NCBI GenBank assembly: GCA_002104905.1
Contig: MCFE01000113.1
Location: 62,001 to 126,000, forward strand
Length of the DNA: 64,000 nucleotides
Reading direction: 5' to 3'
Origin: Basidiobolus meristosporus CBS 931.73
Taxonomy: Eukaryota; Basidiobolomycota; Basidiobolomycetes; Basidiobolales; Basidiobolaceae
Shown here: piece after piece, positions 33,286 through 44,560 of the stretch
How the letters are laid out: each line of letters begins with the position of its first letter
Numbering within the stretch: position 1 is the first letter of the stretch
Notes under the pieces: model-generated
Told to the model about the DNA's origin: nothing
Databases searched by the model: none
Seen by the model: only the letters and a program-made list of their open reading frames with translations
Translations under genes and position numbers: made by a program

Positions 33286-35486
33286 GTCACAAATTTAAAG
33301 TCCTGTGACTAGAAGACATTGATCTATGCAGAACACCATGTAAAGTCCGTCAATAATAATTGCACCCCAAATTTTACAAAAAACTTAGTCAAAACTTTTC
33401 ATCACAACATTACAAGAGTGGCTTTTGATTGGTTCACTGCCAATTTTCTCACTTTCTGATCCTGGACACCCTACACCCCCTGTGTTTGTGTGCATTGATT
33501 GGCTATTGCCTCTTTTTACACTCCTTACTTCTTGACCTAAACATTTCTCTTACTTTTCATGGATAAAAATTGATTTATTCCCATAGAAACTTCAGTTGTA
33601 CATCAATTGCCAACTCTATTGACCTGCACAGGTCTGTATGCCCTGTATCATCATTAATCCTAACCCTGCACCTAACAAGGGGCTTCATTAAATCTACAAC
33701 TTGATAAGCTTTTCTACTGCAATGTTCTGTTTCCATTACTTTGGTGGGAACTCTAAGGCTTTATGCTACTGTTTGTTTGCTAGTTCCCATACATCCTGGT
33801 CCTCAGTAAGCACTGCAAGGTCTAGCACCTCATCATCCAGTCTTTGCAATAAATCCTAGCAATATTCAAGTACCTTTTCTTGAGCACTGCTCTTGAAGAT
33901 TCCCTGCAACCTCTTGGTGTGCCTTTTAATGTTCTAAAGTTCCACTGAAGGCGTTGTCATAACCTTTTGAGTTCTTCACGTTGTTACTTTGTCTGTCAGT
34001 GGGATTTTCACTCTGTCAACAATGGAGGATGTGCAGGCTGTGGCAGACAAAATGCCTTCCTCTGCATATTCATCTACACTGCTGGAGTGTAACTCAACTG
34101 GCTGCACTTCCAACTATTGTGAAAGCAGCTGTTTTCTTGTTGGTAATTCTTCTTGGCTATAATGAAATTCAGTCTGTTCTGGGCTTAAAATGCTATTATT
34201 TTTCTCATACTCTTCTGTCTCTGGCTTGGGTAGACTTTTGTCCCTTTGTCTTTTCCTTTCTCACTGCCAGGTCTTTCACTTCTACTTTGTCTGAGGGCTT
34301 CCTGTATTGAATTATGTTTTCTCCATGATTAAACCTGTTCTGATGCATCTTATTTGGCCTGCTTGTCCCTTGCTGGCACTCTACAGGCCCCCTGATGCTT
34401 TTTCCTGCTTGTGTCAAGTTCATAGCCCATGCGGTAACAGGCTCCTGAGGCAGCTACTGGTTTTTATCACTTTCAGGTCCTTTGCTGCTACTTTGACTTT
34501 GTGCTTCTTGAGTGGAGCTATGCTTTGTCCTTGATAGATCTTGTACTGGTGCATCTGTGTCTGCCTGCTTTTCCCTTATTTGCACTCTTCCAGCTACCTG
34601 ATATCTCTTTGGCCCTTGTTTGAGCATTTGGCCCTGCTTGTAGCAGGCTCTTGAGGAAGCTGCTGGTTTTTAACCATTGTGCCCTTGTTCTTCAGCCTTT
34701 CATAGTTTCTGCTATTCTTGAGGTACTTTATCAGCATACCAATGCTGGCTCAAATTCTATTTGCTTGTTTGAATCCTGGGCAACACCCATGGAACAAATC
34801 AAGCACATTCTGCTTGGCCTTGAGTTCCTGCTGGTCCCATGGCATGCTGGCCTTAAGGTGTTTGCATGCTAGACTTCTAAAAGCCTCTTATTTATATATT
34901 AGCCCACCCTTTGTTATTGTACTCTACGGCTTCATGGATCATCAATGTCTTTTGAGTTCATTCTTCATCATTGCACTCAACAGCTTCCAAAATATTGAAT
35001 GTCTTTTGATTTTTAGACTTTGGTATAAGCACTACATCTTCTCCCCCCCATGCTGTGATAGGTTTTTTGGTGGGCTTTATCTTTGGGCACTGTTGTTGGG
35101 CTTCAAACACTAAGTAGTGTTCCTCTGCTTTTACATTGGGAAATGGCTCAACTCTTAGCTGTGGCATTGAGCTACTTGAGTTCTTTCATTGCCGCAAAGA
35201 TACTGCTTTCTCTACTAGGGATATTGATTGCTCTACCCCTTTTAACTGCTCATCCCGTTTCTGGACTACTTCCTGATTTCTCTGGGCTATTGCATCTATC
35301 CTATCAGCCACTGCACCTTTTTGCCTCATTAATGCTTGGGTATGAGCTGACAACATATTTGCTAATATGGGTGGTGGTGATGTTATGCCAGCCACTTCCT
35401 GGTCTTCAACTGAGGGTACTGGTATTGCTAGATTCTCATCTGCCTCATCATTATGGTCAGCTTGTGGCTCTATAGAGACTTCCAAT
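33286..35486 (-). pseudogene. CACTA ORF2 with left-end region, truncated
   Basis: It begins inside the left subterminal region (AAAGT..TGTGACT, then TTGCACCCCAAATTTTAC) and continues with ORF2 in the minus direction. Recognisable blocks are the C-terminal domain, two Lys/Ser-rich repeats (34200-34680), the central domain (about 34740-35040) and the acidic segment EPQADHNDEADENLAIPVPS. It is cut at 35486, inside the N-terminal part, by a copia LTR. Frames are broken. Confidence 0.65.
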
Positions 35487-35834
35487 TGTTGTAAGAGTCA
35501 TGAAAATACTGGAAGTGAATGGGAGAACAAGTAGATTATGTGGTTTTCACTTAATGATTTATTGAATGCAAAAGTAGTTTTATACTTCAACATGGACTTG
35601 GCATACCAAATACATATAATTGCTTAAGAAAGGTCCCACAGACATATATGCAAAGTTTGGGGCTGTTTGGACAACTCTGAGAATCCTCATGTTATGGGTA
35701 CTGGGTATTTTGGTGAATATATTCTAAGTAAATCCCAACAAGGAATTTGGTCAGTATTCTTGGGGATTTGGGGCCAATAATCTAAGTGACTAAGTCAGGT
35801 AAATATTTAGGTGGAGTTACAAATTTTTACAACA
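35487..35834 (-). repeat. copia-A 3' LTR of element C
   Basis: Reads on the minus strand from TGTTGTAAAAATTTG to GACTCTTACAACA, 348 bp. The polypurine end of the element (CTCCCACTCAACT on the plus strand) follows at 35835. It is inserted in CACTA ORF2 sequence ending at 35486. Confidence 0.8.
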
Positions 35835-36235
35835 CTCCCACTCAACTATATATTCATACTGACTAGTCCTAATTTTGACCTAAGATATTAAATCCTGTCT
35901 CTGGCTAATGGTATGGCAAATGTGTCTGCAATTGTTTCATCTGCAGGAGAGTAAACTAAGCTAATTAAGCTCTTTTCTAGTGTTTCACATATGAAATGAT
36001 GACCAATATCTATGTGCTCAGTCCTAGCATGAAAAGCTGGATTTTTACCTAATTGTTTACATCCTTGATTAGCAAGAGTTGGAAAATACTGAGGACAAAT
36101 GTGCACATGGAGACACCTATGCCTTTTGCATTAAGAAGCTAAGCAGCCCCAATGCATGGGTAATCAGTTAAGTAATGCAAAGTTGGGTTGGGTGTAACAA
36201 ACAGCTAATTTTTATCAGGAACACTCCACTAAGAT

Positions 36236-36627
36236 ATGCCAGATTTATTGTGGTCCCAAGCCAACTTCTACACCATTCAATATGGAATTCACACAAACAA
36301 AAGCCAGAGCACACCTATAAGGGGGACTAGAATCCAGCAGGGAGAAGGAATATATTGGCTAATACCCAGAAGTTCTTTGCCAATATTCAGGAGGTATTCA
36401 TGGCAGAAGTGGCAACAACCAAGCATATGTTTGCAAGATGTATATGCTACCAGCAGTGCAAGGTATATGGCAACTTTGCAAGTATCACACTAAAAAGCCG
36501 TAAAGTTGAGGTGATGGAAGTATGTCAGTTGCAGCAGGTGTGTATGTTTGTAGAGGTTAGTAAGCAGGAGGCCATAGTTTTTTTTGATTCAAACTATATG
36601 TGGAATACCCAAGGTAGTAGTGGGTAA
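36236..36627 (+). pseudogene. CACTA C-terminal ORF, fragment copy
   Basis: Corresponds to 50180-50572. The frame changes around 36350 (…GEGIYWL to ANTQKFFANIQEVFMAEV), so it is broken by a small deletion. The C-terminal part, ending TQGSSG, is clear. Confidence 0.6.
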
Positions 36628-36738
36628 GCAAATAAAGACAGGTGATTCTACAGTGGAATATATGAATTGCACAAGGGGAGGTAAAAAAGGAAATAGCATT
36701 TGGTAAATTGGTATGGTAACCTTATACAGAACCAGCAG

Positions 36739-37717
36739 TGTGGTGGTGTATAAGTCCAAAGGGCAAAATACGGCCAACACTTCCCAGGTGTGAATGCGTG
36801 TGGGGTGTTCACTGGGTGCAATAACCTCTGGCAAAAGCTTGCTAGGAATACTGGGTCTTTTGTTTAATCTAATGCGAAGGGGGATAAAGCCTCAAGCTTG
36901 GCAAGGGAATATTATTGAGCAACAATCCCCAACTTAGTTGGCATCTTAACAAAAGCTTATAATGGGTTCAATGTCCTTTGAGATGACAGTGTACTAAAGC
37001 TTCCAAAGTCAAAACAACTGTAAACTTCACCAACAGGGACTTGATAAGAATGCAGCTTTGACCAATAGTTACAAAGACTGAAAAGTATCTTTGCCAGTAC
37101 AAGAATAAACTTGGGAAAACAATCAAATATAATAAAATATACCTACTCTGAGTATTCCGCACAAGTAGTGCCTCCAAGGTCAGTTGGCTGTCAATGCAGT
37201 TTCCTGGGAGTATTGTCAGGTCTGAGTCAGAAAATAGTGGTAATAGGCAGTGGTGATCTTACTAATCAATAAGTCAGAATATTGGAAGAGGGATGATTTA
37301 TTTTTAAGGGATAGCCTCCCTTGTATACTTTTTTTGCTGCTCAAATTCTTGCTAGAAAATACTTTCTGGAAGTTTCCAGAAGGTAGTAGACAGCCAATCA
37401 TGTCATTATGTACTAAGAATAGCTCAAATTCTAGGCGGATTGTTCCATGAGACATAGTAGCACCTAGCCAATCAGATAGTGGTAATATGATGCCTCTTGT
37501 ATGGTAACCATCTTATCTTGGCAAGGAATAAGAATAGCTTGTACAATGGGTTAATAGTGACAAATAGTTTGCCAGGTCACATAGTAATAATCACATAGAC
37601 AGATAGAAAATATTGCAATTTGGGATGATACTAATATAGGGGGGTAATCCTTTATAGGGAAGTGAACATATGGGAATGAGCACATCTGCCTGTGGGTGTC
37701 ACTGTGACCCCACTACA
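36739..37717 (-). mobile_element. Probable solo LTR, about 980 bp
   Basis: Other CACTA copies lack this block between ACCAGCAG and TAGGCTGTCATAC. Read on the minus strand it starts TGTAGTGGGGTCACAGTGAC and ends ...CACCACCACA, the TG...CA form of an LTR. There is no coding and no second copy here. The target duplication is unclear, so the LTR class is inferred. Confidence 0.5.
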
Positions 37718-38094
37718 GAGGTAGGCTGTCATACTGCCAATATAATGCCATCAGAGTCTTGTGGTAAGGCCAACAAAATACCGTCAAGTCTCTTGCCATA
37801 AAAGGCAATTGGATGTCCTGGCCAACTGGATTTACTTAAAATATTTATAGAGCGCTGAAAGAACGCAACAATACCATGCAAAAATTGTTACAGCACCAAT
37901 ACAATATTGTCAAGTTTTATCCCTTTATTTGGCTGTAAAATTAGCAAAACACCGTCATGATCTTGTGATAAGATTGTTAGCAGGGTCACTAATTCCAAGC
38001 TGCTGCTATTATAATGGTCCCTAAATGGGATCTTGACGGATGATCTGGATTGGATCCACCTGTGGGACCAAATTATTTTTCATAGGGAAGGTGT

Positions 38095-38639
38095 ATCTTG
38101 TGGTGGATCTTCTGACTTCTAAGCTCTGTCCCTAATCAGTATCAGAGTATCCAACAATATCCCATTCTGAATCCTTATAAGTGTATCTTAAGCAGATGTT
38201 GGCAGTCCCTTTCAGATATCTAAAGATCTGCTTAACTGCTGCAATGTGATGAGATCCATAGTTCTGATTATACTGCCTGACAACTCCCATGAAATATCAG
38301 ACATCTCAACATATTCCAAGCATGATATAAATACAACTGCCCACCATAGACTGATAAGGAAAGTCTGGGCTTTCAGATGGCACTAAGCTCTCTTGATTTG
38401 GTTGACTTTTGACCATGTTAAGGTTTGTCTCCATAAGGATTATATACTTGGATTGGCTCAGAGTGATAGTCTGGGTACTTCTGTCTATGGAGAACTTTAT
38501 CTCAAGGTTGTAACTGAGCTTTTCTTGACTAGACATCTTGAGCTCTTTGGACAGGCAGGATTTAGTCTATTACAGTGTTGCTAGGTTATTGGCAGATATA
38601 ATAAGATCTTGCACATATAGAGCTAGTAGAGCTGGATTT
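38095..38639 (-). pseudogene. copia-A element C, RT end and RNase H fragment
   Basis: Minus-strand coding: the RT segment after the active site (SQEKLSYNLEIKFSIDRSTQ, KYI...ETNLNMVKSQPNQE) then the start of RNase H up to the GYTFL region. Part of the connecting sequence (about 60 bp around KYIQDILKK) is deleted. Confidence 0.7.
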
Positions 38640-39117
38640 CCCTATGAAAAATAATTTGGTCCCGCAGGTGGATCCAATCCAGATCATCCGTCAAGATCCG
38701 GTTCAGAGACCATCATAATAACAGCAGCTTGGAATTAGTGACCCTCCTGACAATCTTAGAACAAGATCATGACAGTGTTTTGCAAATTTTACAGCCAAAT
38801 AAAGGGATAAAACTTGGCAATTTTTGATCGGTGCTGTGACAATATTTGCATGTTACTGTTGCGGTCTTTCAGTGCTCTATGACTATTTTAAGTGGATCCA
38901 GTTGGCCAGGACTTCCAATTGCCATATATGGCAAGAAACTTACCAGTATTTTGACGGCCTCACAGCAAGACTCTGATGGCTTTTTTTTGGCAGTATGACG
39001 GCCTGCTGCTGGTAATTTATAATGCTACCGTACCAATTTATCAAAAAGTATTGCCCTTTTCTACCTCCCCTTGTGCAATTCATGTATTCCACTATAGAAT
39101 TATTTTTCTTTATTTGC

Positions 39118-39510
39118 TTACCCACTACTAACTTGGGTATTCCACATATAGTTTGAATAAAAAAAAACTATGGCCTCTTGCTTACTAACCTCTACAAACA
39201 GGCACACCTGCCAAGATTGACATACTTCTATCACCTCAACTTTACGGCGTTTTAGTGTGATACTTGCAAAGTTGCCATATACCTTGTACTGCTGGTAGCA
39301 TATACATCTTGCAAACATATACTTGGTTGTTGCCACTTCTGCCATGAACACCTCCTGAATATTGGCAAAGAACTTCCTGGTATTTAGCCAATATATTCCT
39401 TCTCCCTGCTGGATTCTAGTCCCCCTTGTAGGTGCGCTCTGGCTTTTGTTTGTGTGAATTCCGTATTGAATGGTGTAGAAGTTGGCTTGTGACCACAAGA
39501 AATCCAGCAT
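39118..39510 (-). CDS. CACTA C-terminal ORF, copy 2
   Basis: 130-codon open frame (starts MLDFLWSQANFYTIQY, ends VSSG) downstream of the transposase stop. It is the same protein as at 50180 with scattered substitutions. Features are the central EVFMAEVATTKYMFARC block, which resembles the C-terminal tail of fungal tnp2 transposases (from memory), and a Val/Glu-rich end. It is probably the last domain of the transposase rather than a separate protein, but all copies have a stop and a frame change between them. Confidence 0.5.
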   Translation of the reverse strand: MLDFLWSQANFYTIQYGIHTNKSQSAPTRGTRIQQGEGIYWLNTRKFFANIQEVFMAEVATTKYMFARCICYQQYKVYGNFASITLKRRKVEVIEVCQSWQVCLFVEVSKQEAIVFFYSNYMWNTQVSSG

Positions 39511-39584
39511 ATCTTGGTGGAGTTTTCCTGATTAAAATTAGTTGCTTGTTCCACCCAACCCAACTTTGCATTACTTAACTGATT

Positions 39585-41808
39585 ACCCACGCATTGGGGC
39601 TGCTTAGCTTCTTAATGCCATAGGCATAGGTGTCTCAATGTGCACATTTGTCCTCATTATTTTTCAACTCTTTCTGGCTGTCCTCCATGTGCCAACTCAT
39701 AACATCCATGACAGACTTGAAGGTAATAATCTTGATGAGATTGGGATATGGTAGTACCTGCAACTTGACTTGTCTTCCTATCTCCCCACACATCCACTCC
39801 ATAGGCAACTCCCAAAAGGTGAAGCAAGGCTCAATATTCCCACACACCGTGCAAGATGGAGTAGAGAATGGATAGAGTAGCGGCAGAGATCTACACGTTC
39901 AGCTTTATGTTTGTTGCATAGCTGCTCAAATCCTGTCACAAACTCCTCACACAACAGCTGTAGATGTGTCAAGTAGGCATTGGTGATCCGCTTCAGGATA
40001 AATATTCCTACAATGTCCACATATGACTCCCAATGCTTTCAATGTACTCTTGGTAGGAATGGCTTCAGAACACCACTTGAATAAATACATATCCAGTTCA
40101 TCCAGTCTTTGCATTTGTATTGTGGCATATGCGTATAAATATTAATTGGAGCCCGTGAGAAGTACTTAGGGTAGCAGATATTCTGTAATATCTTGCCAAT
40201 TTTTTCAAATTTCTCCAGTATCTCAAAGGGCTCATCTAGCTTGAAATGCCCCATGTACAAATTGGTCATCAGTATAGGGATATTGTTGAAAAGCAAATGC
40301 ATTGCTCCCAGTGGAAAGCTTTTGCTCCAACAGATACCCTCTATCTTAAGTATCTCCGGTTTCCAATTGATTCCATATTCCTGCCAATGGCTTATAGCTT
40401 GCCAACTTTGCTGCAATTGCATGCTTACTTCTGTATGTTCTCTCTGTGGAAAGATGATGTTCTTAGTGCTGGTGTTTGGGTAATAATAATGTGTGTGAGT
40501 TATGGAGTAAATCCCTTGGATCTCACACATTTGACAGCAATACCATCCATTGTGCCCGGAAAAACCTGCTATCTTGCTGATGGCTGGGGTATCTCCAATG
40601 CAGATAGTAATATGCGCTTTTACATGACAGCCATTCACCATTATCACACTGGAAAGCATACAAAATTCATTCAGCAATGGGTACAGGTAGCTATCCAGGT
40701 TGGACGGTGATTTAGGCCCAGATACCAGCAAGACTACCATCAGAGTATTGCTCTGATACTGTAAGATGGGCGGCAGATTCAGTTTGATGAGAATTGGTGG
40801 CCAGCAGGATTTGCTGGTAGAGTACTTGTTTAATGAGAATCCATCAAGTGTTAAAGCAAAGGCATGGTCATACATACCTTCAAAGTAGCCCTTGCTTCTT
40901 AGCTGTTTGTAATGCTTGCCATTGAATATATTGGATATGTTTGCACTTGATTGATACTCAATGCAGTACTGTATAGCTTTGCAATATTTGTTGGACTGCA
41001 TCAGCTTCCTCAGACAGGGTATGACCGGAATATATCCGGAGTGTGAACAATGTTTTCTCTCAATGGTGGGGGATTCCTGACAATTTGGACATGTTGCAAT
41101 GGTAGCATTTTTGGATGCAAATGCCATGCAACTGTTAACACATGTTGGAATCAGGACAGTCTCTGGATAATTTGTTGCCAGCTGCATGACGGTTGTCCAC
41201 TTGTACCATGTACACGGTAAGTTGCATCCTGGTATGATCTTGGCAAGAAGTAGTAATATATCCTCAAAGCCCCCATTACTGATATTAGTGGAAACGCGCC
41301 ACTTCTCTAGCCACAACATCACATCATTCACCAGTAGATGGATTACTGGGCTTACTTGGCTCCATAAAGTATCCTTGGCATTTGTCTCAACGGGTGTTGT
41401 CCCATTGCATATAGGGATTTGACCGGGCTCATACATGGTACTGTTGTTAGGGGAGATAGGCTCAAAATCCATTAGTGAACCTTCTTTGTCAGAGCTATCA
41501 CTCTGTGTGCCATATTCAGAAGGCTGAGGTGAGCCTAAAGGTGTCACAAACTCACCTGACTCAGTTTGCGCAAGGTGACAAAGATGGCCAGGTGCCAATA
41601 TAGAAGTATCAACTGGCCGGCAAGATAATGTTGGTACAGTAGTGACCAATGAATGGTCAAATATGACTTGGGTGGCAAAACACTGGCGGTGATCCTTGTA
41701 ATACTTCCTATGCTGTCTGCGTGCTTCATGGCTGAGAGGCTTGCCACAATAGCCACATGGTCTTTTTTCTCTTCTCTTACGGCATTGAGTCAAAGTAGTC
41801 TTGTCCAT
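39585..41808 (-). pseudogene. CACTA tnp2-type transposase, copy 2 (nearly intact)
   Basis: 589 codons are open from ATG 41808 (MDKTTLTQCRKRREKR). Residues about 17-40 hold a CGYCGK...RRQHRKYYKDH zinc-finger-like segment. An acidic linker follows (SSDKEGSLMDFEPISPN). From about residue 300 comes the tnp2 block: LALDGFSLNKYSTS, VSGPKSPSNLDSYLYPLLNE, CIGDTPAISKIAGFSGHNGW and YCCQMCEIQGIY. A nonsense change (RVHW to RVH-stop) ends the frame at 40039. The remaining about 150 codons, with KAERVDLCRYSIHSLLHLAR and MEWMCGEIGRQVK, carry one frameshift near 39840. By family it is the DDE enzyme that excises and inserts the element. Confidence 0.85.
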
Positions 41809-42429
41809 GGGGCAAACAGTTTGACTTTCAACAACGTAACACTATTATATCACTTTTTGGTCAATACTCATGTGAACTTAAGAAGTCTTGTATTTGAGAC
41901 ATTGCACCTACATGAATATAAGATTCAATGATGACCTTCCATAGTAAGCATTGTAAATAAAGTTGTGGCACCACATACACACGTATATGTAACACTATTT
42001 CCCTTTTGGTTGACTCACTTCCATATATATGCCACCAAAAAATAAAGCAAAGTTGTCTGGTTCTCAACCAAACCCCACCGCTAATGGCAACAGAAGAATG
42101 GGTGGACAACAGCTTGCTTTGACATTCAGTGCAACAAGTGGGGCTACATCCAAAAAAGGCCCTGTGGACAGTGTGCCCATTGAAGGTAATAATGCGGACT
42201 CCTCAGGCTCTCAGTCAAGTAGGCAATTGAGAACCTCTGCGGAGCCACAAGCTGACCATTATGCTCAGGCAGATGAGAATGTAGCAAACGCAGTACCCTC
42301 TGTGGAAGATCAGCAAGTGGCCATGATAACATCACCACCACCCATATTAGCAAGTATGTTGTCAGCTCATGCCAAAGCATTAATGAGCAATTAGGTGCAG
42401 TGGCTGATAGGATAGATGCAATGCCCCAG

Positions 42430-42527
42430 AGAAATCAGGAAGTAGTCCAGAAACAGAATGAGCAGATAATACATGTAGAGAAATCAGGAAGTAGTCCAGA
42501 AACAGAATGAGCAGATAATATGTGTAG
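42430..42527 (+). repeat. 49-bp tandem duplication in ORF2 copy 2
   Basis: Unit beginning AGAAATCAGGAAGTAGTCCA, present at 42430-42478 and 42479-42527 with a few differences at the end. Other ORF2 copies have one unit. Forty-nine bases shift the frame by one. Confidence 0.8.
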
Positions 42528-43029
42528 AGCAATCAATATCCCAGGTAGAGAAAGAGTATCTTTGCTGCAACAATGGAACTCAAGTAGCTCAATGTCACAG
42601 CCAAGAATTGAGCCATTTCCTGATGGAACAGCAGAGGAATACCGTACTGTCTTTGAAGCATAACAACAGTGCCCAAAGATAAAGCCCACAGAAAAACCTA
42701 TCACAGCATGGGAGGGAGACAATGTGGTGTTTATACCAAAGCCTAAAAATCAAAAGACATTGAAGATCTGCAAAGCCATTGAATGCAATCATGAAGAGTG
42801 GGCTAATATACAAGAGGCCGTCAGAAGTCTAGCATGCCATCACCTTAAGGCCGGCACACCATGGGACCATCAGGAACTCAAGGCCAAGCAGAATGCACTT
42901 GACTTGTTCCATGAGCATTATCCTGGATTCAAACAGGCAAACAGATTTTGGGCCAGCATTGGTATGCTAAGAAAGTATCTTAAGAATAGCTGAAACTATC
43001 AAAGGCAGAAGAACAAGGGTGCCATGGCT

Positions 43030-43443
43030 AAAAACCAGCAGCTTCCTCAAGAGCACGTTACAAGCAGGGCCAAAAGCTCCATACAAGCATCAAAGAGATG
43101 TCAGGCAGCTGGAAGAGTGCCAATTAAGAACAAGCAGGCAGACATGAATGCACCAGCACAAGATTTATCAAGGAAAAAGCGTAGTACCACTCAAGAAGCA
43201 CCCAGTCAAAGTAGCAGTGAAGGACCTGGCAGTGATAAAAACCAGCCACTTTTACAGGAGCCTGTCACAACTACGGTTGAGAGCTCAAAACAAGCTGAAA
43301 AGAAACATCAGGTTGCCAGAAGAGTGCCAGCAAGTGACAAGCAGGCCAAAACAGATGCATCAGAGCAGAATTTATCTAGGAGAAAATGTAGTTCTTTACA
43401 AAAAGCACTCAGACAAAGTAGCAGTGAAAGACCTGGCAGTGAT
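43030..43443 (+). repeat. Two tandem 69-residue (207-bp) protein repeats in ORF2
   Basis: Unit 1 (43030-43236) runs KNQQLPQEHV...SSSEGPGSD and unit 2 (43237-43443) runs KNQPLLQEPV...SSSERPGSD. They have the same length, no gap, and about 57 percent identity by my count. Conserved points include QEP/HVT, RVP, KQA, LSRRK and QSSSExPGSD. Both are Lys/Arg/Ser/Gln-rich. The same pair is recognisable in copies 1, 3 and the fragment at 34200-34680. Confidence 0.8.
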
Positions 43444-43914
43444 AAAGGAAAAGGTAAAGGGAAAAATGTCTACCCAAGCCTGAGACAGGGAGGCATGCAA
43501 AAAAAACTGCAGTTCTTGCCAATTAATGCCGCAAGCCAGGAACAGACTGAATCCCATCATAGCCAAGAAGAGTTACCAACAAGAAAACAGCTGTCTTCAC
43601 AAGAGTGAGAAGCACAGCCAGTTGAGCTACACTCCAGCAAGGTAGATGAGTTTGCTGAAAAAGGCAATTTGTCTACCACAGCCTCCACTGCCTCCATTGT
43701 TGACAGAGTGGAGATCCCACTGACAGACAAGGCTACAATGTCAAGAGCTCAAAAGACTATCACAATGCCTTCAGTGGAGTTTTGGAACATTAATAGGTGC
43801 ACCAAGAGGTTCCAGCACTTCTTCAAGAGCAGTGCTCCAGAAAACGCACTGGAATATTGCAAGGATTTATTGCAAAGACTAGCAGATGAAGAGCTAGACC
43901 TTGCAGTGCCAGTT

Positions 43915-44086
43915 GAAGACCAGGATGTGTGGGAACCAGTGAATGAACAGTGGCATAAAGCCGTTGGGTTCCCGCCAAAGTTGTGGCACCAGAGCCGGCT
44001 GAAGACCAAGACATATGGGAGCCAGCAAATGAAAAAAGGCATAAAGCTGTATGGTTCCTGCCAAAGTTGTGGAAATACAGCATTAC
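43915..44086 (+). repeat. Diverged 86-bp tandem duplication at the ORF2 C-terminus
   Basis: GAAGACCAGGATGTGTGGGA (43915) recurs as GAAGACCAAGACATATGGGA (44001). The encoded EDQDVWEPVNEQWHKAV recurs as EDQDIWEPANEKRHKAV in another frame. Copies 1 and 3 have a single unit. The divergence between units suggests an old duplication or recombination between two variants. Confidence 0.7.
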
Positions 44087-44560
44087 AGCAGAAATACTTA
44101 TTGAGTGGTGGATTTTAATGGAGTTACTTGTTGAGTGTGGGGTTGGGCTTAATGTTAGTGTAGGGTATAGAAACTTGTATAGGTCAATACAATTGGCAAT
44201 TGAGGTACAACTGAAGTTTTAATGGAAATAAATCAATTTGTACGCATGAAAAGTAAGAGAAACGGCTGAGTCAGGAAGTAAGGAGTGTGAAAAAGAGGCA
44301 ATAGCCAATCAATTCACACAAACATAGGAGGCATTAGAGTGTCCAGGATCAGAAAGTGAGCAAATTGGCAGGGAACCAATCAAAAGCCACTTAACATTGT
44401 TGTGATGAAGAATTTTGACAAAGTTTTTTGTGAAATCTGGGGTGCAATTTTTTTCAACGGTCTCTTGATGGAGTCCTGACAAGATCAGTACCTCTCAGTC
44501 ACAGGACATTAACTTTGTGACGGCCTTTTGACGGGATCATCTCAATAGTTTTTCATAGGG

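Larger units (their letters stand above)
36072..38094 (+). mobile_element. CACTA fragment with intact right terminus
   Basis: It starts within the transposase C-terminus (RVGKYxGQMCTW region, then the conserved WVIS-TAA) and ends at 38094 with the canonical right end AATTATTTTTCATAGGG. The copia on the two sides lacks about 190 bp, so a deletion has removed the left part of this CACTA together with copia RNase H sequence. It contains the C-terminal ORF and a solo LTR. Confidence 0.75.
42029..44222 (+). pseudogene. CACTA second gene (ORF2), copy 2
   Basis: Starts at ATG 42029 (MPPKNKAKLSGSQPNPT). Blocks: N-terminal Ser/Asn-rich and acidic part (to about 42390); central domain (42724-42993) with ECNHEEWANIQEAVRSLACH, WDHQELKAKQNALDLFHEHY and FKQANRFWASIGMLRKYLKN; two 69-residue basic repeats; GKGKGKN; then SVEFWNINRCTKRFQHFFKS and the C-terminal EPVNEQWHKAVGFPPKLW, ending in a hydrophobic tail. 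Breaks: a 1-nt deletion near 42388, a 49-bp duplication, a stop after LRKYLKNS, a stop after QLSSQE and an 86-bp duplication. No known domain. The basic repeats suggest nucleic-acid binding, hence a TnpA-like role (inference). Confidence 0.7.
38640..44560 (-). mobile_element. CACTA-like transposon, copy 2 (best preserved)
   Basis: Ends CCCTATGAAAAATAATTTGG (38640) and, inverted, CCCTATGAAAAACTATTGAG (44560). TTT flanks both sides (38637-38639, 44561-44563), and the copia sequence on either side joins across one TTT, so this is a 3-bp target duplication. The 5,921-bp element carries a minus-strand transposase with its C-terminal ORF, and ORF2 on the plus strand starting about 220 bp from the transposase start. 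This gives a divergent promoter region at 41809-42028. Confidence 0.9.

Noticed and set aside
40193-40710. Plus-strand frames of 96-154 codons under transposase copy 2
   Set aside because: Antisense shadows. The minus-strand tnp2 protein explains the conservation.
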